Assembly: GCA_016765495.1 (NCBI GenBank) | Contig: JAESPV010000092.1 | Span: forward strand, 1 to 47,349 | Direction of reading: 5' to 3' | Source of the DNA: Desulfocapsa sp. | GTDB lineage: Bacteria; Desulfobacterota; Desulfobulbia; Desulfobulbales; Desulfocapsaceae | DNA length: 47,349 bases | Part shown: positions 1-9,307 of the stretch, piece by piece | Layout of the letters: each line of letters opens with the position of its first letter | Numbering within the stretch: position 1 is the first letter of the stretch | Made by a program: the position numbers and the translations under genes | Notes under the pieces: model-generated | Databases searched by the model: none | Told to the model about the DNA's origin: nothing | Seen by the model: only the letters and a program-made list of their open reading frames with translations

Positions 1-66
1 AGTTAAGCTCTTTAGCGCCGATGGTACTGCATGGGCAACTATGTGGGAGAGTAGGTCACCGCCGAT
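1..66 (+). rRNA. rrf: 5S ribosomal RNA, 3' end (partial)
   Basis: The first bases read as the 3' portion of a bacterial 5S rRNA: the GATGGTACTGCATGGG and GTGGGAGAGTAGGTCACCGC blocks are typical of 5S helices IV/V and the closing helix I. The 5' part lies outside the window, so an rRNA operon ends here. The exact 3' end is estimated from the usual closing stem. A terminator hairpin follows about 25 bases later. Confidence 0.85.
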
Positions 67-90
67 TTCTTTTTCTCTTTCTATAGAGAC

Positions 91-130
91 AAAAAGCCTC
101 AATCAGATTATTCTGATTGAGGCTTTTTTT
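91..130 (+). terminator. Rho-independent terminator of the rRNA operon
   Basis: The arms GCCTCAATCAGA and TCTGATTGAGGC form a perfect 12-bp stem around a short loop, preceded by A5 and followed by a T-rich run. It stands directly after the 5S rRNA and would end the rRNA operon transcript. Confidence 0.85.
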
Positions 131-168
131 TACTATTTTTTATTCTCATCTTCCGGGAAAAAGCCCCC

Positions 169-312
169 TCAACCAGGAAGCAAAAGGGTTACCTCCAGGC
201 CAAAAAACCTGGCTGCATCGGCAAGCCTGATATCTGCAGTGAGTAAATTCAACTGGTTCGCCGAGCTTACAGCTAAATGCAACCCGTCAAGAGATCGTAG
301 AGGTGTATTAAA
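169..312 (-). pseudogene. PIN-domain (VapC-like) toxin remnant, C-terminal part
   Basis: In the minus frame ending at 169, about 47 residues read like the C-terminal third of a PIN-domain ribonuclease. They include NTPLRSLDGLHLA (the usual LDALHLA helix), LLTADIRLADAA (the TAD..L motif carrying an acidic residue) and GLEVTLL. The frame is closed upstream by a TGA at 313-315, and no N-terminal half with the first catalytic Asp is visible. No antitoxin gene is adjacent. I read it as a decayed toxin gene left beside the rRNA operon. The family assignment rests on motifs only. Confidence 0.6.
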
Positions 313-403
313 TCAAGCTTTTATAGAATAGTCTTGATTGAAAGTACTCATCATAACTCTCAAATCATTCAGCCGATTTTGATTTGTCATGTATGTTACT
401 CTA

Positions 404-2242
404 TCACTCCTTAATGTTCTGCTCCTGCAAAACCCCCTCATTTACGAATGGTACAAGCTCTTGGGCAGAAGTCCCAAAAGCATCCTCCCCCCCCGGTACC
501 ACGATTCTTTCATCTTCACCGACAACAAGTTCAGATTGAGAAATAAGCATGGGATCAATGGCATTCATCTCTTGCTCAACCCGCTTAATATTTCCCATGA
601 CCTTCTCTATTATACCGACATCCGGGTATTTTATCAGGATATCAACCAAACGTCGTCGTGACTCCATGAGCAGTTTCTTTTTCGACTCAATATCCGTGGC
701 CTTTTTAAAACGAATAAACAGATCAGCAGCTTTTCTTCGTTCTGCGCGTGCAGCAAGAAGTGATACTTCTCTGATTTTATTATCAGCCTTTACAGCATAG
801 TCAGTATCAAGCATGGTTGTGAGTATTTCAATAGCCTCATCATTCTTACCTTTATCTATCAGGAGCAAAGCATCATTCCATTGCCGTTGCTGAAACTGCA
901 TTTTTTCTATCTTTTTCGTTTCACGACTCACAGCTTCAGCAAGAATCAGATCATCACTCTTTTTTCGGATCTCAATTAGCTTCTCACCACTTAAGATATC
1001 TTCATGGAGCGTTTCCAATTTTAACAAAGCATCCTGAAATCGTTCTTCCTCTGCCATTGCATCAACTTCAGAAAGGAATATCTGCAACCAGTTTTCAGCC
1101 TTTTCCAAGGTGGTACTTCTTACAATATCTACATTGGACGAAACGGGAGAATAGGGATACTCTTCGAGAAATTTTTCGGATTGCCATACTAGCTTATACC
1201 CATCACGTTGAGGACTATAACCAAGATAATTTCGCAGCAAGGCAGAATATTCTTTGAGCTCAGGACTACCAGGTTCACTTCTTTCAAGAATTGAAAGCTG
1301 CAAAATCGCCCAATCCTCTATTTGAGCAAGATCGCTATAATCCTTGGAAATTTCATGATACTGTTTCTCTGCCCTATCATAACTGCCGGAAGCAGTATAC
1401 AAATCAGCTAGTATTTTTCTTAAAGATAAAATATCTGTACGCTGGTCATCAGAAGAAGACATTAAGTCGACAATTTCCTGATAGACCTTAGATGCCTTTT
1501 CTTCCTGGTGCAAAGACATAAGAGCATTTCCATAGGAGATACGTGTGCTTATACGCACCCTATCCAGTTGATGTGATGGAATTTTCTGCCACGCCTGAAT
1601 CACTTCCTCAAACTCACTACTTCCAGCATAACGTTCAATCAATGTTTCAATCTGAGGAAGGTCTGCCTGCTCACCACGCTGTTCCCACCCTTCCCCTTTA
1701 CCGTCACCACTTTTTAATAATCTACCGCAGCTGGATTCAAGAAAAACAATATCCCTCTGTACCAATCTCATAATTTCATTACTAGTGATTTCTGCTCCTG
1801 CATCCATAAAATCCTGTTGCAGCAGTTCTTCGTGAATTCTGTTATAACCACTTAAAACCTTTTGCAGATCTCTGAAACAACGAACCATCTCCTCAGATGC
1901 ATCTTCATCAAGATCCATAACTATTGCCTGATCATCAAGTTCCTTCCAGCGATTAAGCTTTCTGCCGTACTCAAAAATCCGATCTTTCACAGTTTGCATG
2001 TCAAGAAGCACTTCTGTCTGCTGAGGGAAATCAGTTAATTCCCGGTCTCTATTCTCATCATAAATGCTTGAGGGTCGTGGTTGGAGAGTCGCCTTAGCCT
2101 CAAGGTCTTCTGATGTTTCAAGCCCCGGAGTTGAAGCAACACTATGACTAGTCGATTTGACCCGGTTTTTATCGTAGGCACAGCCAAAAGAAAGAAGAGT
2201 ACAACAGAGTGCTGCAGTAATGGTAGTGTGTCGAATATTCAT
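404..2242 (-). CDS. Large repeat-containing lipoprotein of unknown function
   Basis: This predicted 612-residue protein starts with a type II signal peptide: a short basic start, a hydrophobic stretch and a lipobox LSFGC near residues 17-21, so Cys21 would be lipidated. The rest is charged and helical, with TPR-like degenerate helical pairs (for example the segment with YGNALMSLHQEEKASKVYQE) and long coiled-coil-like stretches in the second half. It ends with an acidic, low-complexity tail. No catalytic motif was recognised. It may be a scaffold for envelope assembly, but that is inference from lipidation and repeats and from its place just downstream (116 bases) of a penicillin-binding protein on the same strand, with which it may be co-transcribed. 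Confidence 0.85.
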   Translation of the reverse strand: MNIRHTTITAALCCTLLSFGCAYDKNRVKSTSHSVASTPGLETSEDLEAKATLQPRPSSIYDENRDRELTDFPQQTEVLLDMQTVKDRIFEYGRKLNRWKELDDQAIVMDLDEDASEEMVRCFRDLQKVLSGYNRIHEELLQQDFMDAGAEITSNEIMRLVQRDIVFLESSCGRLLKSGDGKGEGWEQRGEQADLPQIETLIERYAGSSEFEEVIQAWQKIPSHQLDRVRISTRISYGNALMSLHQEEKASKVYQEIVDLMSSSDDQRTDILSLRKILADLYTASGSYDRAEKQYHEISKDYSDLAQIEDWAILQLSILERSEPGSPELKEYSALLRNYLGYSPQRDGYKLVWQSEKFLEEYPYSPVSSNVDIVRSTTLEKAENWLQIFLSEVDAMAEEERFQDALLKLETLHEDILSGEKLIEIRKKSDDLILAEAVSRETKKIEKMQFQQRQWNDALLLIDKGKNDEAIEILTTMLDTDYAVKADNKIREVSLLAARAERRKAADLFIRFKKATDIESKKKLLMESRRRLVDILIKYPDVGIIEKVMGNIKRVEQEMNAIDPMLISQSELVVGEDERIVVPGGEDAFGTSAQELVPFVNEGVLQEQNIKE

Positions 2243-2358
2243 TTTTTTTTGTAGTTAAGGAAACAGTAAATTCAATTGAATTACACCCTGCCCTAAGCAG
2301 AGAATAAGTATGTTATATCACGGAGAAGTAGAGAATACAACTTAGCGCTAGATGATAG

Positions 2359-5300
2359 TTATAAATCTATTTCACTAAACACCTCCAGCTTCCCCCAGAA
2401 CGGATTATAATTCCTTTGCGGTTTGAACCTGCCACTTTCATAAAGTTGTCCGAAAGTCATAATTGATGCCTTGGATCTGTTTTTTTCATCGACCTCCACA
2501 TAAGGCTTCAACAGTTGTCCACCATTTTCTTTATCAACAGCAAGATTTAACTGTCCAAGTTCGTTATGAAGCAAGGTCAGTCCGTAAAACGACAATTCAA
2601 CAGGATCCAACTTCTCCGCATAGTCTTTTTCACGCAGTATGGTATTGGCCAATTCCGTCCAGGCTGGAAGAGCCCCCGCAGATCCTGTAATACGCGTACT
2701 TTTCCTTCGCATAGATTTGTTATTATCAAAACCAACATAGACACCAACTGAGTACCCATCATCAAGAACCATCCCGGTACCTCCATTCGATACAGCAGGC
2801 ACATAACCAAAGAATGATGCATTGGTATAATTATTTGCTGTTCCTGTTTTCCCCAGCATGGGAATCACAAAATCCAGATATTCGGTATCTTCAAGTTTTT
2901 CTTCTTCTTTTGATGCTGGTAAGCGAGTATTGTTTGCAGCATACCTGCCTGTTCCAAATGTGATGGTATTTTCAAGAATATGACCAAGAGCCATTCGTGA
3001 TTCCGGGGCAAATAATTCGGTTTTCCTTATCTTTGCACGATACACCACTTCACCATCTACAGTTTCTATTCGATCAAGAATGGTCAATAAGTCCCTGTTA
3101 ACTCCTGGCTCTGCCTCTATAATATTCACACTACCAGTAACAAGAGCTTCATACATCCGTACTGCTTCCAATATTGTTATCACATTGGAACCAAGTGGAA
3201 ACGAAAGAACAGGATTAAGCTGACTGCTTATTCCCATTTGAATTCCTAATTCGATAAGGTACCTGAGCCCCACCAAAACCCGAAAATCATGCACGCCAGC
3301 GAGCACATCAAGACTATAGGGGGGGAGAGATGACAAACGTTTGTATTCAAGTCTAACCTGTTTTTGAACAAGCCCAAAAGCCCTTGAAGTCAAAGTGGAG
3401 TCCAGTAAGATGTCCTTCCAAAATAGCTCCTGAGTTCCAGCACTTTCACCTTCAAGATACCTTTGCAGCCGTCTAATCTCAATTAGAGACATATCTTCCG
3501 TAACACTCTCCCTGTCAACAAAGGTATACTTTTTAAGTACCTTGTCGTAACAAAGCAGTGATGGCTGAATAGAACGATCATGTTCAAAAAACAAGCTTGA
3601 ATCGTCCCTCTCTAAAGAGCGCTTAAACTCGTGCAATTGTTGGTGCCTTAGGGCCAGTGAAAGGTAGTTTATCTCTAGAAGACTTTTACGAAAATGCAGC
3701 TCTTTTCGTTTTGACTCTTTTAATGCAGAAGCAGCAAGCTCAACATCAATATCTTTCTTGTATTGATCAAATTTCAGGCCATAATGAAGGCTTCTTAAAA
3801 CATCATACTCTCCAGCCAGATCTTCAAAGATAAAATCAGTCTCAAGGTTGCGGACCGCATGCGTAAAAGCCGCTGCGTGGAGTGTTGAACGATTTACAAC
3901 AATACCGTACGTATCTCGTATCCTGGATCGATACAAATTATAAGGTTCCTCCTTCCCATTTTTCAATCGTGGCGCAAGATCCACTTTTGCTGCCACTTCT
4001 TTGAATTCATCAGAAGAGAGGTGGTCAGCTAAGTGGTAAAGCAGCCAAATGGACGCCAAATTTTCAGAGCGTACACCAGTCCAGCTCATGGAAACTTTTT
4101 CCGTGGTTATTGCATGATCAGGCCTTGGAAAATAGGCTTGCCCCTGAAAAATAAACACATCACGACTGTTGTTCAATAAATCTGCTGCATTCCAGCCAAG
4201 TTGCAGAGCACCTGCAAACAAATAGGGTTTAAAAGCTGAGCCAATGTTTCTTTTCGCGGCTACAGCCCTGTTAAAAAATCTGTTTTCAACACCTCCGGCC
4301 ATGGCTTTGATCATCCCTTTTTTCAAGATAAGAGCCCCTCCCTGTAACAAAGGAAAACGTTCCAAATCAAGCCCAACCGTTCCATCCTCATCTATATTGT
4401 TAACACTTACCCAAACACGATCCCCCTCTTTCAACTGTTTCAAAAGAAGAGGCAGATCAGTCTTTAGGGGCTCAGTCCAACGATTCTTTTTCCACTTAAC
4501 CAAGGCTCTGAGGGTTCGGTCAAGACCGCTTTTTTCGATAAGGCCCTCGCCTAGTTCTCCACCAAAATCTACTCTGATCAGCAATTGCTCAGCATTCTCC
4601 TTATTCTGCTGAATTTCAATAATTTGACCAAAAAGAAAAGCTCCTTTTTTAACTTCACGGTCTCCACGATAATTCGTTTTTGAAATTTCCTGCTGCACTT
4701 CATCACGATCATACCCACGAAGTCTGACATCAAGACGGGAGAGTTCATGACGAAGTGAATAGAGGGTGTTTTCCTGTAATCCTTTGTCAACACTAGTAAT
4801 AACACGTACACCTGCTGTTGCCAGATTGGAAATGCCATGTTCCTCCAGTGCCTCTTTCACCTCTTTACTGGAAACGGCATCTCTTACCATTTCCATCACA
4901 TAATCGAGCGCATAGCCGACCTTCCCTTCAGTGAAAACCATATCTGTTACAGCCGCCCTCGCATACTCTTTACCGCTCAGCATTCCCAGACGATTCATCT
5001 GTTTTAAGACATATGCCATCCGAATCTTGATTCTTTTTCGTACCTTGGCTTTTGCCTCTTCAGTTTTACGATTAAAAGGATTGTAATAGTTAGGTCGTTT
5101 TACACTACCTGCAATAAAAACACTTTCAAGTAGAGATAACTCTTCAACGTTTTTATCAAAATAATATCTAGCGGCGACACCAAGCCCATGTCCATTGCCA
5201 CGGACATAGAACTGGTTGCTATAAAATTCAAATATCTGCTCTTTAGAGTAATAGTGTTCGAGCCGAAGTGCATATAAGAGCTCTTTCAGCTTTGCCTCGT

Positions 5301-5718
5301 AAGACCTGCCTGAACGCTTAAATAGATTCTTGGCAGTTTGCTGAGAAAGGGTGCTGCCACCTTGAACAACCCGACCTGCTTCATAGTTTTTTATGGCAGC
5401 GCGGGTAATGGAGACAATGTCAAAACCATAATGTTCAAAAAACCGGTTATCCTCAGACGCAACAAGGGCATTAATGAAGGTTTCAGGAATCTGTTCCCAG
5501 GTAACATATTGTCTGTGGGCGTCATCAAAAAACACACCCAATGGAGTCGTCCCATCACTATAAAAAACGGGGCTTTCTTTCCCTAAAATGGCCTGAATAT
5601 TATCGAGTGCTATTTCTTTCCCCGGATGGAGTACAACAAAATAATAAAAAGCACCTAAACCTGCTAAGATTATTAGCAATACCAGGGTAAATAAAAAGAG
5701 AAATATTTTTTTCAGCAT
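2359..5718 (-). CDS. Bifunctional penicillin-binding protein (class A, PBP1A-like)
   Basis: This 1119-residue class A PBP polymerises and cross-links peptidoglycan at the outer face of the inner membrane. An N-terminal membrane anchor (about residues 4-29) is followed by a GT51 transglycosylase domain with the catalytic-Glu motif EDNRFFEHYGFD (about 89-100) and GGSTLSQQTAKN (about 120-131). The transpeptidase half has SAFK (Ser494, Lys497), SEN (551-553) and KTGT (957-960), so all three active-site boxes are present. The SEN-to-KTG distance of about 400 residues is much larger than in ordinary class A enzymes. The extra material (about 575-800) is helical and charged. The gene is divergent from mltD and upstream of the lipoprotein gene. 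Specific naming (mrcA or pbpC type) is left open. Confidence 0.9.
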   Translation of the reverse strand: MLKKIFLFLFTLVLLIILAGLGAFYYFVVLHPGKEIALDNIQAILGKESPVFYSDGTTPLGVFFDDAHRQYVTWEQIPETFINALVASEDNRFFEHYGFDIVSITRAAIKNYEAGRVVQGGSTLSQQTAKNLFKRSGRSYEAKLKELLYALRLEHYYSKEQIFEFYSNQFYVRGNGHGLGVAARYYFDKNVEELSLLESVFIAGSVKRPNYYNPFNRKTEEAKAKVRKRIKIRMAYVLKQMNRLGMLSGKEYARAAVTDMVFTEGKVGYALDYVMEMVRDAVSSKEVKEALEEHGISNLATAGVRVITSVDKGLQENTLYSLRHELSRLDVRLRGYDRDEVQQEISKTNYRGDREVKKGAFLFGQIIEIQQNKENAEQLLIRVDFGGELGEGLIEKSGLDRTLRALVKWKKNRWTEPLKTDLPLLLKQLKEGDRVWVSVNNIDEDGTVGLDLERFPLLQGGALILKKGMIKAMAGGVENRFFNRAVAAKRNIGSAFKPYLFAGALQLGWNAADLLNNSRDVFIFQGQAYFPRPDHAITTEKVSMSWTGVRSENLASIWLLYHLADHLSSDEFKEVAAKVDLAPRLKNGKEEPYNLYRSRIRDTYGIVVNRSTLHAAAFTHAVRNLETDFIFEDLAGEYDVLRSLHYGLKFDQYKKDIDVELAASALKESKRKELHFRKSLLEINYLSLALRHQQLHEFKRSLERDDSSLFFEHDRSIQPSLLCYDKVLKKYTFVDRESVTEDMSLIEIRRLQRYLEGESAGTQELFWKDILLDSTLTSRAFGLVQKQVRLEYKRLSSLPPYSLDVLAGVHDFRVLVGLRYLIELGIQMGISSQLNPVLSFPLGSNVITILEAVRMYEALVTGSVNIIEAEPGVNRDLLTILDRIETVDGEVVYRAKIRKTELFAPESRMALGHILENTITFGTGRYAANNTRLPASKEEEKLEDTEYLDFVIPMLGKTGTANNYTNASFFGYVPAVSNGGTGMVLDDGYSVGVYVGFDNNKSMRRKSTRITGSAGALPAWTELANTILREKDYAEKLDPVELSFYGLTLLHNELGQLNLAVDKENGGQLLKPYVEVDEKNRSKASIMTFGQLYESGRFKPQRNYNPFWGKLEVFSEIDL

Positions 5719-5978
5719 AGGGGAAAGGAGTGAGACCGGCTACAAACTCTTGAGAAGGATTACCAGTGCTAACACGGTGAAAATAAAAGTTTATTGAACG
5801 TAACGGAACTGATTTATATTGCAATTTCTAGCTGTTTCGAGTTTAAATAATAAATTTTATGAGATTGTACTATGTTCCAGCACATATCTCAAGGAAGCTT
5901 TCGGTAAAAAAATCTTTTAAAAATCGATAGCATCATACATATTAATTCTTAAATACTACTCTTAATTTAGATATTCTT

Positions 5979-7697
5979 ATGCCTCGATTTTCCTCGTACA
6001 GTATAAAGAGTGTTTGTCTCATAACAGCCATCCTGCTACTGTCCTCCTGTGGGAATAAAAGAACAACAGTCAACTACTATTTACCTGACGATTTGATTGC
6101 TTCGCCTGTGAGCTCTCTCTCCACGGATCCGGAGTTGCTGCTTGTTGACGCAGACCCTGAGCAGTACCTGACTGAAGAACTTGAGATGCTTAGTCGTTCA
6201 GGTACCTGGCAGACACAGGTCGATTCAGCTCGCCTTGCCCAGACTCAGGAAACGTCTAATGACTTTCCCATCGTCATAAATAAACAGGTGAAAGCTTATC
6301 TCGATATTTTCCAGTCTAAACAGAAAAAATCCTTTAGCCTATGGCTGGAGCGCTCTGGAAAATACATACCAATGTTCCGAAAAGAGTTGCGTGAAGCCGG
6401 GCTCCCCGAAGACCTTGCCTACCTTGCTATGATTGAAAGCGGCTTTAACCAAAGGGCCTATTCCCGGGCAAAAGCTGTTGGTCTATGGCAGTTCATGAAA
6501 GGAACAGGTAAACAGTATAATTTACGAATCGACAGATATGTTGATGAACGCCGTCATGCGGAGAAATCAACTAAAGCTGCTGTTGCCTTTCTCTCTGACT
6601 TATATGCAGATTTTGGTGACTGGCATCTGGCAGTAGCTGGCTACAATGCAGGTGCAGGAAAAATTGGACGAGGTCTGAAGCGATACAAAGTCGACAACTT
6701 CTGGAGCCTTGCTCAACATCGCTATTTACACCTTGAAACCAAACGCTATGTTCCAAAACTGATCGCCGCAATCATCATTGCTAAAGATCCAAAGAAATAT
6801 GGATTCACCAATATTCAGTATGAGGCACCGCTTGAGTACGAAACACTTCGGGTAGGTCCAGGACTTAGTCTTGATGCCGTTGCCATCGTCTGTAATACAA
6901 ACAGTAAAGAAATCAAAAAACTGAATCAGGAATTAAAAACCGGCAGAACCCCTCTCAACAAAAGTCATTATGATGTACAAATACCTGTTGGGAAAAAGGG
7001 GCTTGCCGAGGCTAATCTGCCCCGCTTAAATAGCGTTGTCAGTACCGGGTATAAGACACACGTTATCCGTAAAGGTGATACTCTGTCAAAAATATGTAAA
7101 CGATATAACATTAACAAAACAACTCTTCTGAAAATAAATAACCTGAGAAGCAGTAAGCTGGTCGCAGGGAACCATTTACGTATTCCGTACAGCAGTGCGA
7201 GATATCGTCTACTCGCAAAAGGTTCCCAAGGTAATATTGCAACTGACGACATCATCCTGCATACAATAAAGCCAGGTGAAACAATTTCTAAAATTGCTGA
7301 TTCATACAATATTCCTCCTGAAATGATTGTCACTTGGAACGGGCTGAAAAGCATCCATAAGATCAGGGCGGGACAACAGCTGGCACTTTATATTATAGAC
7401 AACAGCAAAACGCTGGTTCTTGCAAACAGCTCGCAGCCAAAGGCTTCAAACCGCATCGTTGCCTCTTCCTCTACGAATAATTCATCAATAATTGTTCTTG
7501 CTGAACAAAAAAAATTCTCCGTTACAAAGGCAACTTCTGCAAAAAGCAAAGTATCCTGGTATCGGGTTCGTCAGGGAGACACGCTATGGAAAATTGCCAG
7601 AAAATTTAATCTTTCCACCAAGCAGCTCAAATCCTGGAACAAACTCAAATCCAATCGGATCCATCCTGGAATCAAGTTGAAAATCAGTAAAGTTTAA
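5979..7697 (+). CDS. mltD: MltD-type membrane-bound lytic murein transglycosylase with three LysM domains
   Basis: This enzyme cleaves the MurNAc-GlcNAc bond of peptidoglycan with formation of the 1,6-anhydro product. The N-terminus has a lipobox LSSC with Cys24, so it should be anchored as a lipoprotein. The SLT domain (about 120-280) shows the catalytic-Glu motif AMIESGFNQ (Glu153), then AVGLWQFM and AVAGYNAGAGKI, all standard for the family. Three LysM domains follow (about 340-385, 422-468 and 526-572), each beginning with a VIRKGDTL-, TIKPGETI- or RVRQGDTL-type motif and separated by Ser/Asn/Lys-rich linkers. The length of 572 residues is somewhat longer than E. coli MltD. It is transcribed divergently from the PBP gene across a 260-base AT-rich gap that must hold both promoters. 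Confidence 0.93.
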   Translation: MPRFSSYSIKSVCLITAILLLSSCGNKRTTVNYYLPDDLIASPVSSLSTDPELLLVDADPEQYLTEELEMLSRSGTWQTQVDSARLAQTQETSNDFPIVINKQVKAYLDIFQSKQKKSFSLWLERSGKYIPMFRKELREAGLPEDLAYLAMIESGFNQRAYSRAKAVGLWQFMKGTGKQYNLRIDRYVDERRHAEKSTKAAVAFLSDLYADFGDWHLAVAGYNAGAGKIGRGLKRYKVDNFWSLAQHRYLHLETKRYVPKLIAAIIIAKDPKKYGFTNIQYEAPLEYETLRVGPGLSLDAVAIVCNTNSKEIKKLNQELKTGRTPLNKSHYDVQIPVGKKGLAEANLPRLNSVVSTGYKTHVIRKGDTLSKICKRYNINKTTLLKINNLRSSKLVAGNHLRIPYSSARYRLLAKGSQGNIATDDIILHTIKPGETISKIADSYNIPPEMIVTWNGLKSIHKIRAGQQLALYIIDNSKTLVLANSSQPKASNRIVASSSTNNSSIIVLAEQKKFSVTKATSAKSKVSWYRVRQGDTLWKIARKFNLSTKQLKSWNKLKSNRIHPGIKLKISKV

Positions 7698-7721
7698 TGG
7701 AATAAACCTTTGCTTTCGATA

Positions 7722-7829
7722 GAGAACGTGAACAAAATACGCTAAACATATTTTGATGCATTTTTTTCTTTCACTGGTCGCTATACAAATGGCAAGTTAG
7801 ATACTATGATTATTTGGTACCTTTTTCCC
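7722..7829 (+). repeat. Intergenic repeat, copy C (weakest copy)
   Basis: The segment starts GAACGTGAACAAAATACG and resembles the left end of the repeat at 21485 at about 20 of the first 23 positions. Its right half (ACAAATGGCAAG, then ATTATTTGGTAC) resembles the right half of that copy. It lacks the long central palindrome. It sits in the 244-base gap between mltD and the TraB/GumN gene, which otherwise shows nothing recognisable. Confidence 0.4.
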
Positions 7830-7941
7830 ACACAACTTATATTAATGAACTGATCATCAACAACATGTTTTTTTTATCTCATCAAACTTCTCTGTACAGT
7901 GTCCTGCACCTGCCAATCCGTGTAACTTGCAGATTGTATAA

Positions 7942-9174
7942 ATGACTGAGACTGGCCATAACTCCAACATAGCACACATGACAAATCAATCATTTCCAGC
8001 ATACAAGTATCCCACCGACGTTCACACTCTCAGTCACGAAGGGAAAACTATTCTTCTTATCGGTACAGCCCATATTTCACAAGAATCCATCGATCTTGTA
8101 GAGACCGTCATCTCACAGGAGAAGCCTGACTGTGTCTGTATCGAGCTTGACAAAAAACGCTATGCCTCACTTACCCATAAGAAGAAATGGCAATCGCTTG
8201 ACCTGAAACAAATCATTAAAAACAAACAACTTTCCACTTTGATGATTAATCTGCTCATGGCATCTTACCAAAAGAGGCTTGGAGGACAACTTGGCGTGAA
8301 ACCGGGCGCGGAACTTCTGGCTGCAGCCAACACTGCCAATGCACATGAGATCCCAATTGCCCTCTGTGATCGTGATGTTCGTATCACTCTTCGCAGGGCC
8401 TGGAAATCCACCTCTTTCTTTAAAAAAGGTTACCTTCTTGCCACTCTCTTTGCTTCACTCTTTGATTCCACCAAAATTAGTGAAGAAAAGCTTGCTGAAA
8501 TGAAGCAAAAAGACGTACTCGCTGGCTTAATGGATGAGATGGGCACTGCACTTCCGGATGTAAAGAGGGTTCTCATTGATGAGCGGGATATTTATCTGTC
8601 AGAAAAGATCAAAGAAGCACCAGGGAAACGTCTGGTTGCTGTTGTAGGGGCAGGACATGTGATTGGAATTAAAACTGTATTTCAGCAGGATCTCAGTGCT
8701 GAGATGGATATAATCAACGCAATTCCTCCTGTTTCAAAGATCTGGAAAGCCATCGGCTGGGCAATTCCATTACTGATTATTGGTTCAATTCTCACAATTG
8801 GATTGGTAAAGGGCATGGATGCTGCGTGGGCAAACCTCCTTTACTGGATACTTGCCAACGGCATACCCACCGCCATTGGCGGCATGCTGGCATTTGCAAA
8901 TCCCCTCACCATCATTGGTGCCTTCTTAGCCGCACCAGTAACAAGCTTAACACCGGTTATCGGTGCCGGATATGTAGCCGCCTTTATACAGGTGATGAGA
9001 ACTCCACCAGTGGTAAAAGAGTTTGAAACTGTTGGCAACGACATGGGAACAGTGAAAGGATGGTGGAAAAACAAACTGCTGCGAGTCTTTCTGGTCTTTC
9101 TTTTTACTGGATTGGGTTCCTCCATTGGTACCTACGTCGGCGGCTATGAGATCATTAAGAACCTGATTAGTTAG
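7942..9174 (+). CDS. TraB/GumN-family membrane protein
   Basis: This 410-residue protein belongs to the TraB (pheromone-shutdown)/GumN superfamily. The N-terminal soluble domain has the family signature IGTAHISQESI (about 35-45) and the VCIELDKKRY segment. A conserved ERDIYLSEKI and GAGHVIGI stretch lies near 213-240. Three or four hydrophobic segments between about 265 and 405 form the C-terminal membrane part. Family members are thought to be metal-dependent proteases or regulators of surface signalling, but the substrate is unknown. This is not the conjugation protein TraB found later in the window. The first ATG was used; a second ATG at 7978 is equally possible because neither has a clear ribosome site. 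The TAG stop overlaps an intergenic repeat. Confidence 0.8.
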   Translation: MTETGHNSNIAHMTNQSFPAYKYPTDVHTLSHEGKTILLIGTAHISQESIDLVETVISQEKPDCVCIELDKKRYASLTHKKKWQSLDLKQIIKNKQLSTLMINLLMASYQKRLGGQLGVKPGAELLAAANTANAHEIPIALCDRDVRITLRRAWKSTSFFKKGYLLATLFASLFDSTKISEEKLAEMKQKDVLAGLMDEMGTALPDVKRVLIDERDIYLSEKIKEAPGKRLVAVVGAGHVIGIKTVFQQDLSAEMDIINAIPPVSKIWKAIGWAIPLLIIGSILTIGLVKGMDAAWANLLYWILANGIPTAIGGMLAFANPLTIIGAFLAAPVTSLTPVIGAGYVAAFIQVMRTPPVVKEFETVGNDMGTVKGWWKNKLLRVFLVFLFTGLGSSIGTYVGGYEIIKNLIS

Positions 9175-9230
9175 GAACGGAACCGAAGTAAGTTGAGTAT
9201 ATTACGGTGGATTTTTTCACCACCTGTGCA
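9171..9230 (+). repeat. Intergenic repeat, copy A
   Basis: About 46 of 60 positions match the left part of the copy at 21485, including the identical first ten bases TTAGGAACGG and the blocks ATTACG and CCACCTGT. Related but weaker sequence may continue to about 9285. The repeat begins inside the stop codon of the preceding gene. Confidence 0.65.
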
Positions 9231-9307
9231 CCATACACAAACGTGTATTAAGAAAGCGAGTATCAGAACCATACCAAGGTATTCTCCTGGAGAGACAAAA
9301 TTTAATT

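Noticed and set aside
41..331. Plus-strand frame over the 5S end and terminator
   Set aside because: It runs through the rRNA 3' end and the terminator hairpin. The real coding trace here is the PIN remnant on the other strand.
5719..5978. Additional copy of the palindromic repeat between the PBP gene and mltD
   Set aside because: The sequence near 5797 has GAACGTAACGGAACTG, which resembles the repeat tip only over a few bases and does not continue to match.
7942..9174. TraB/GumN gene as part of a conjugation system
   Set aside because: It shares only a name with the F-type TraB at 37569. It belongs to the pheromone-shutdown family and stands among core genes.
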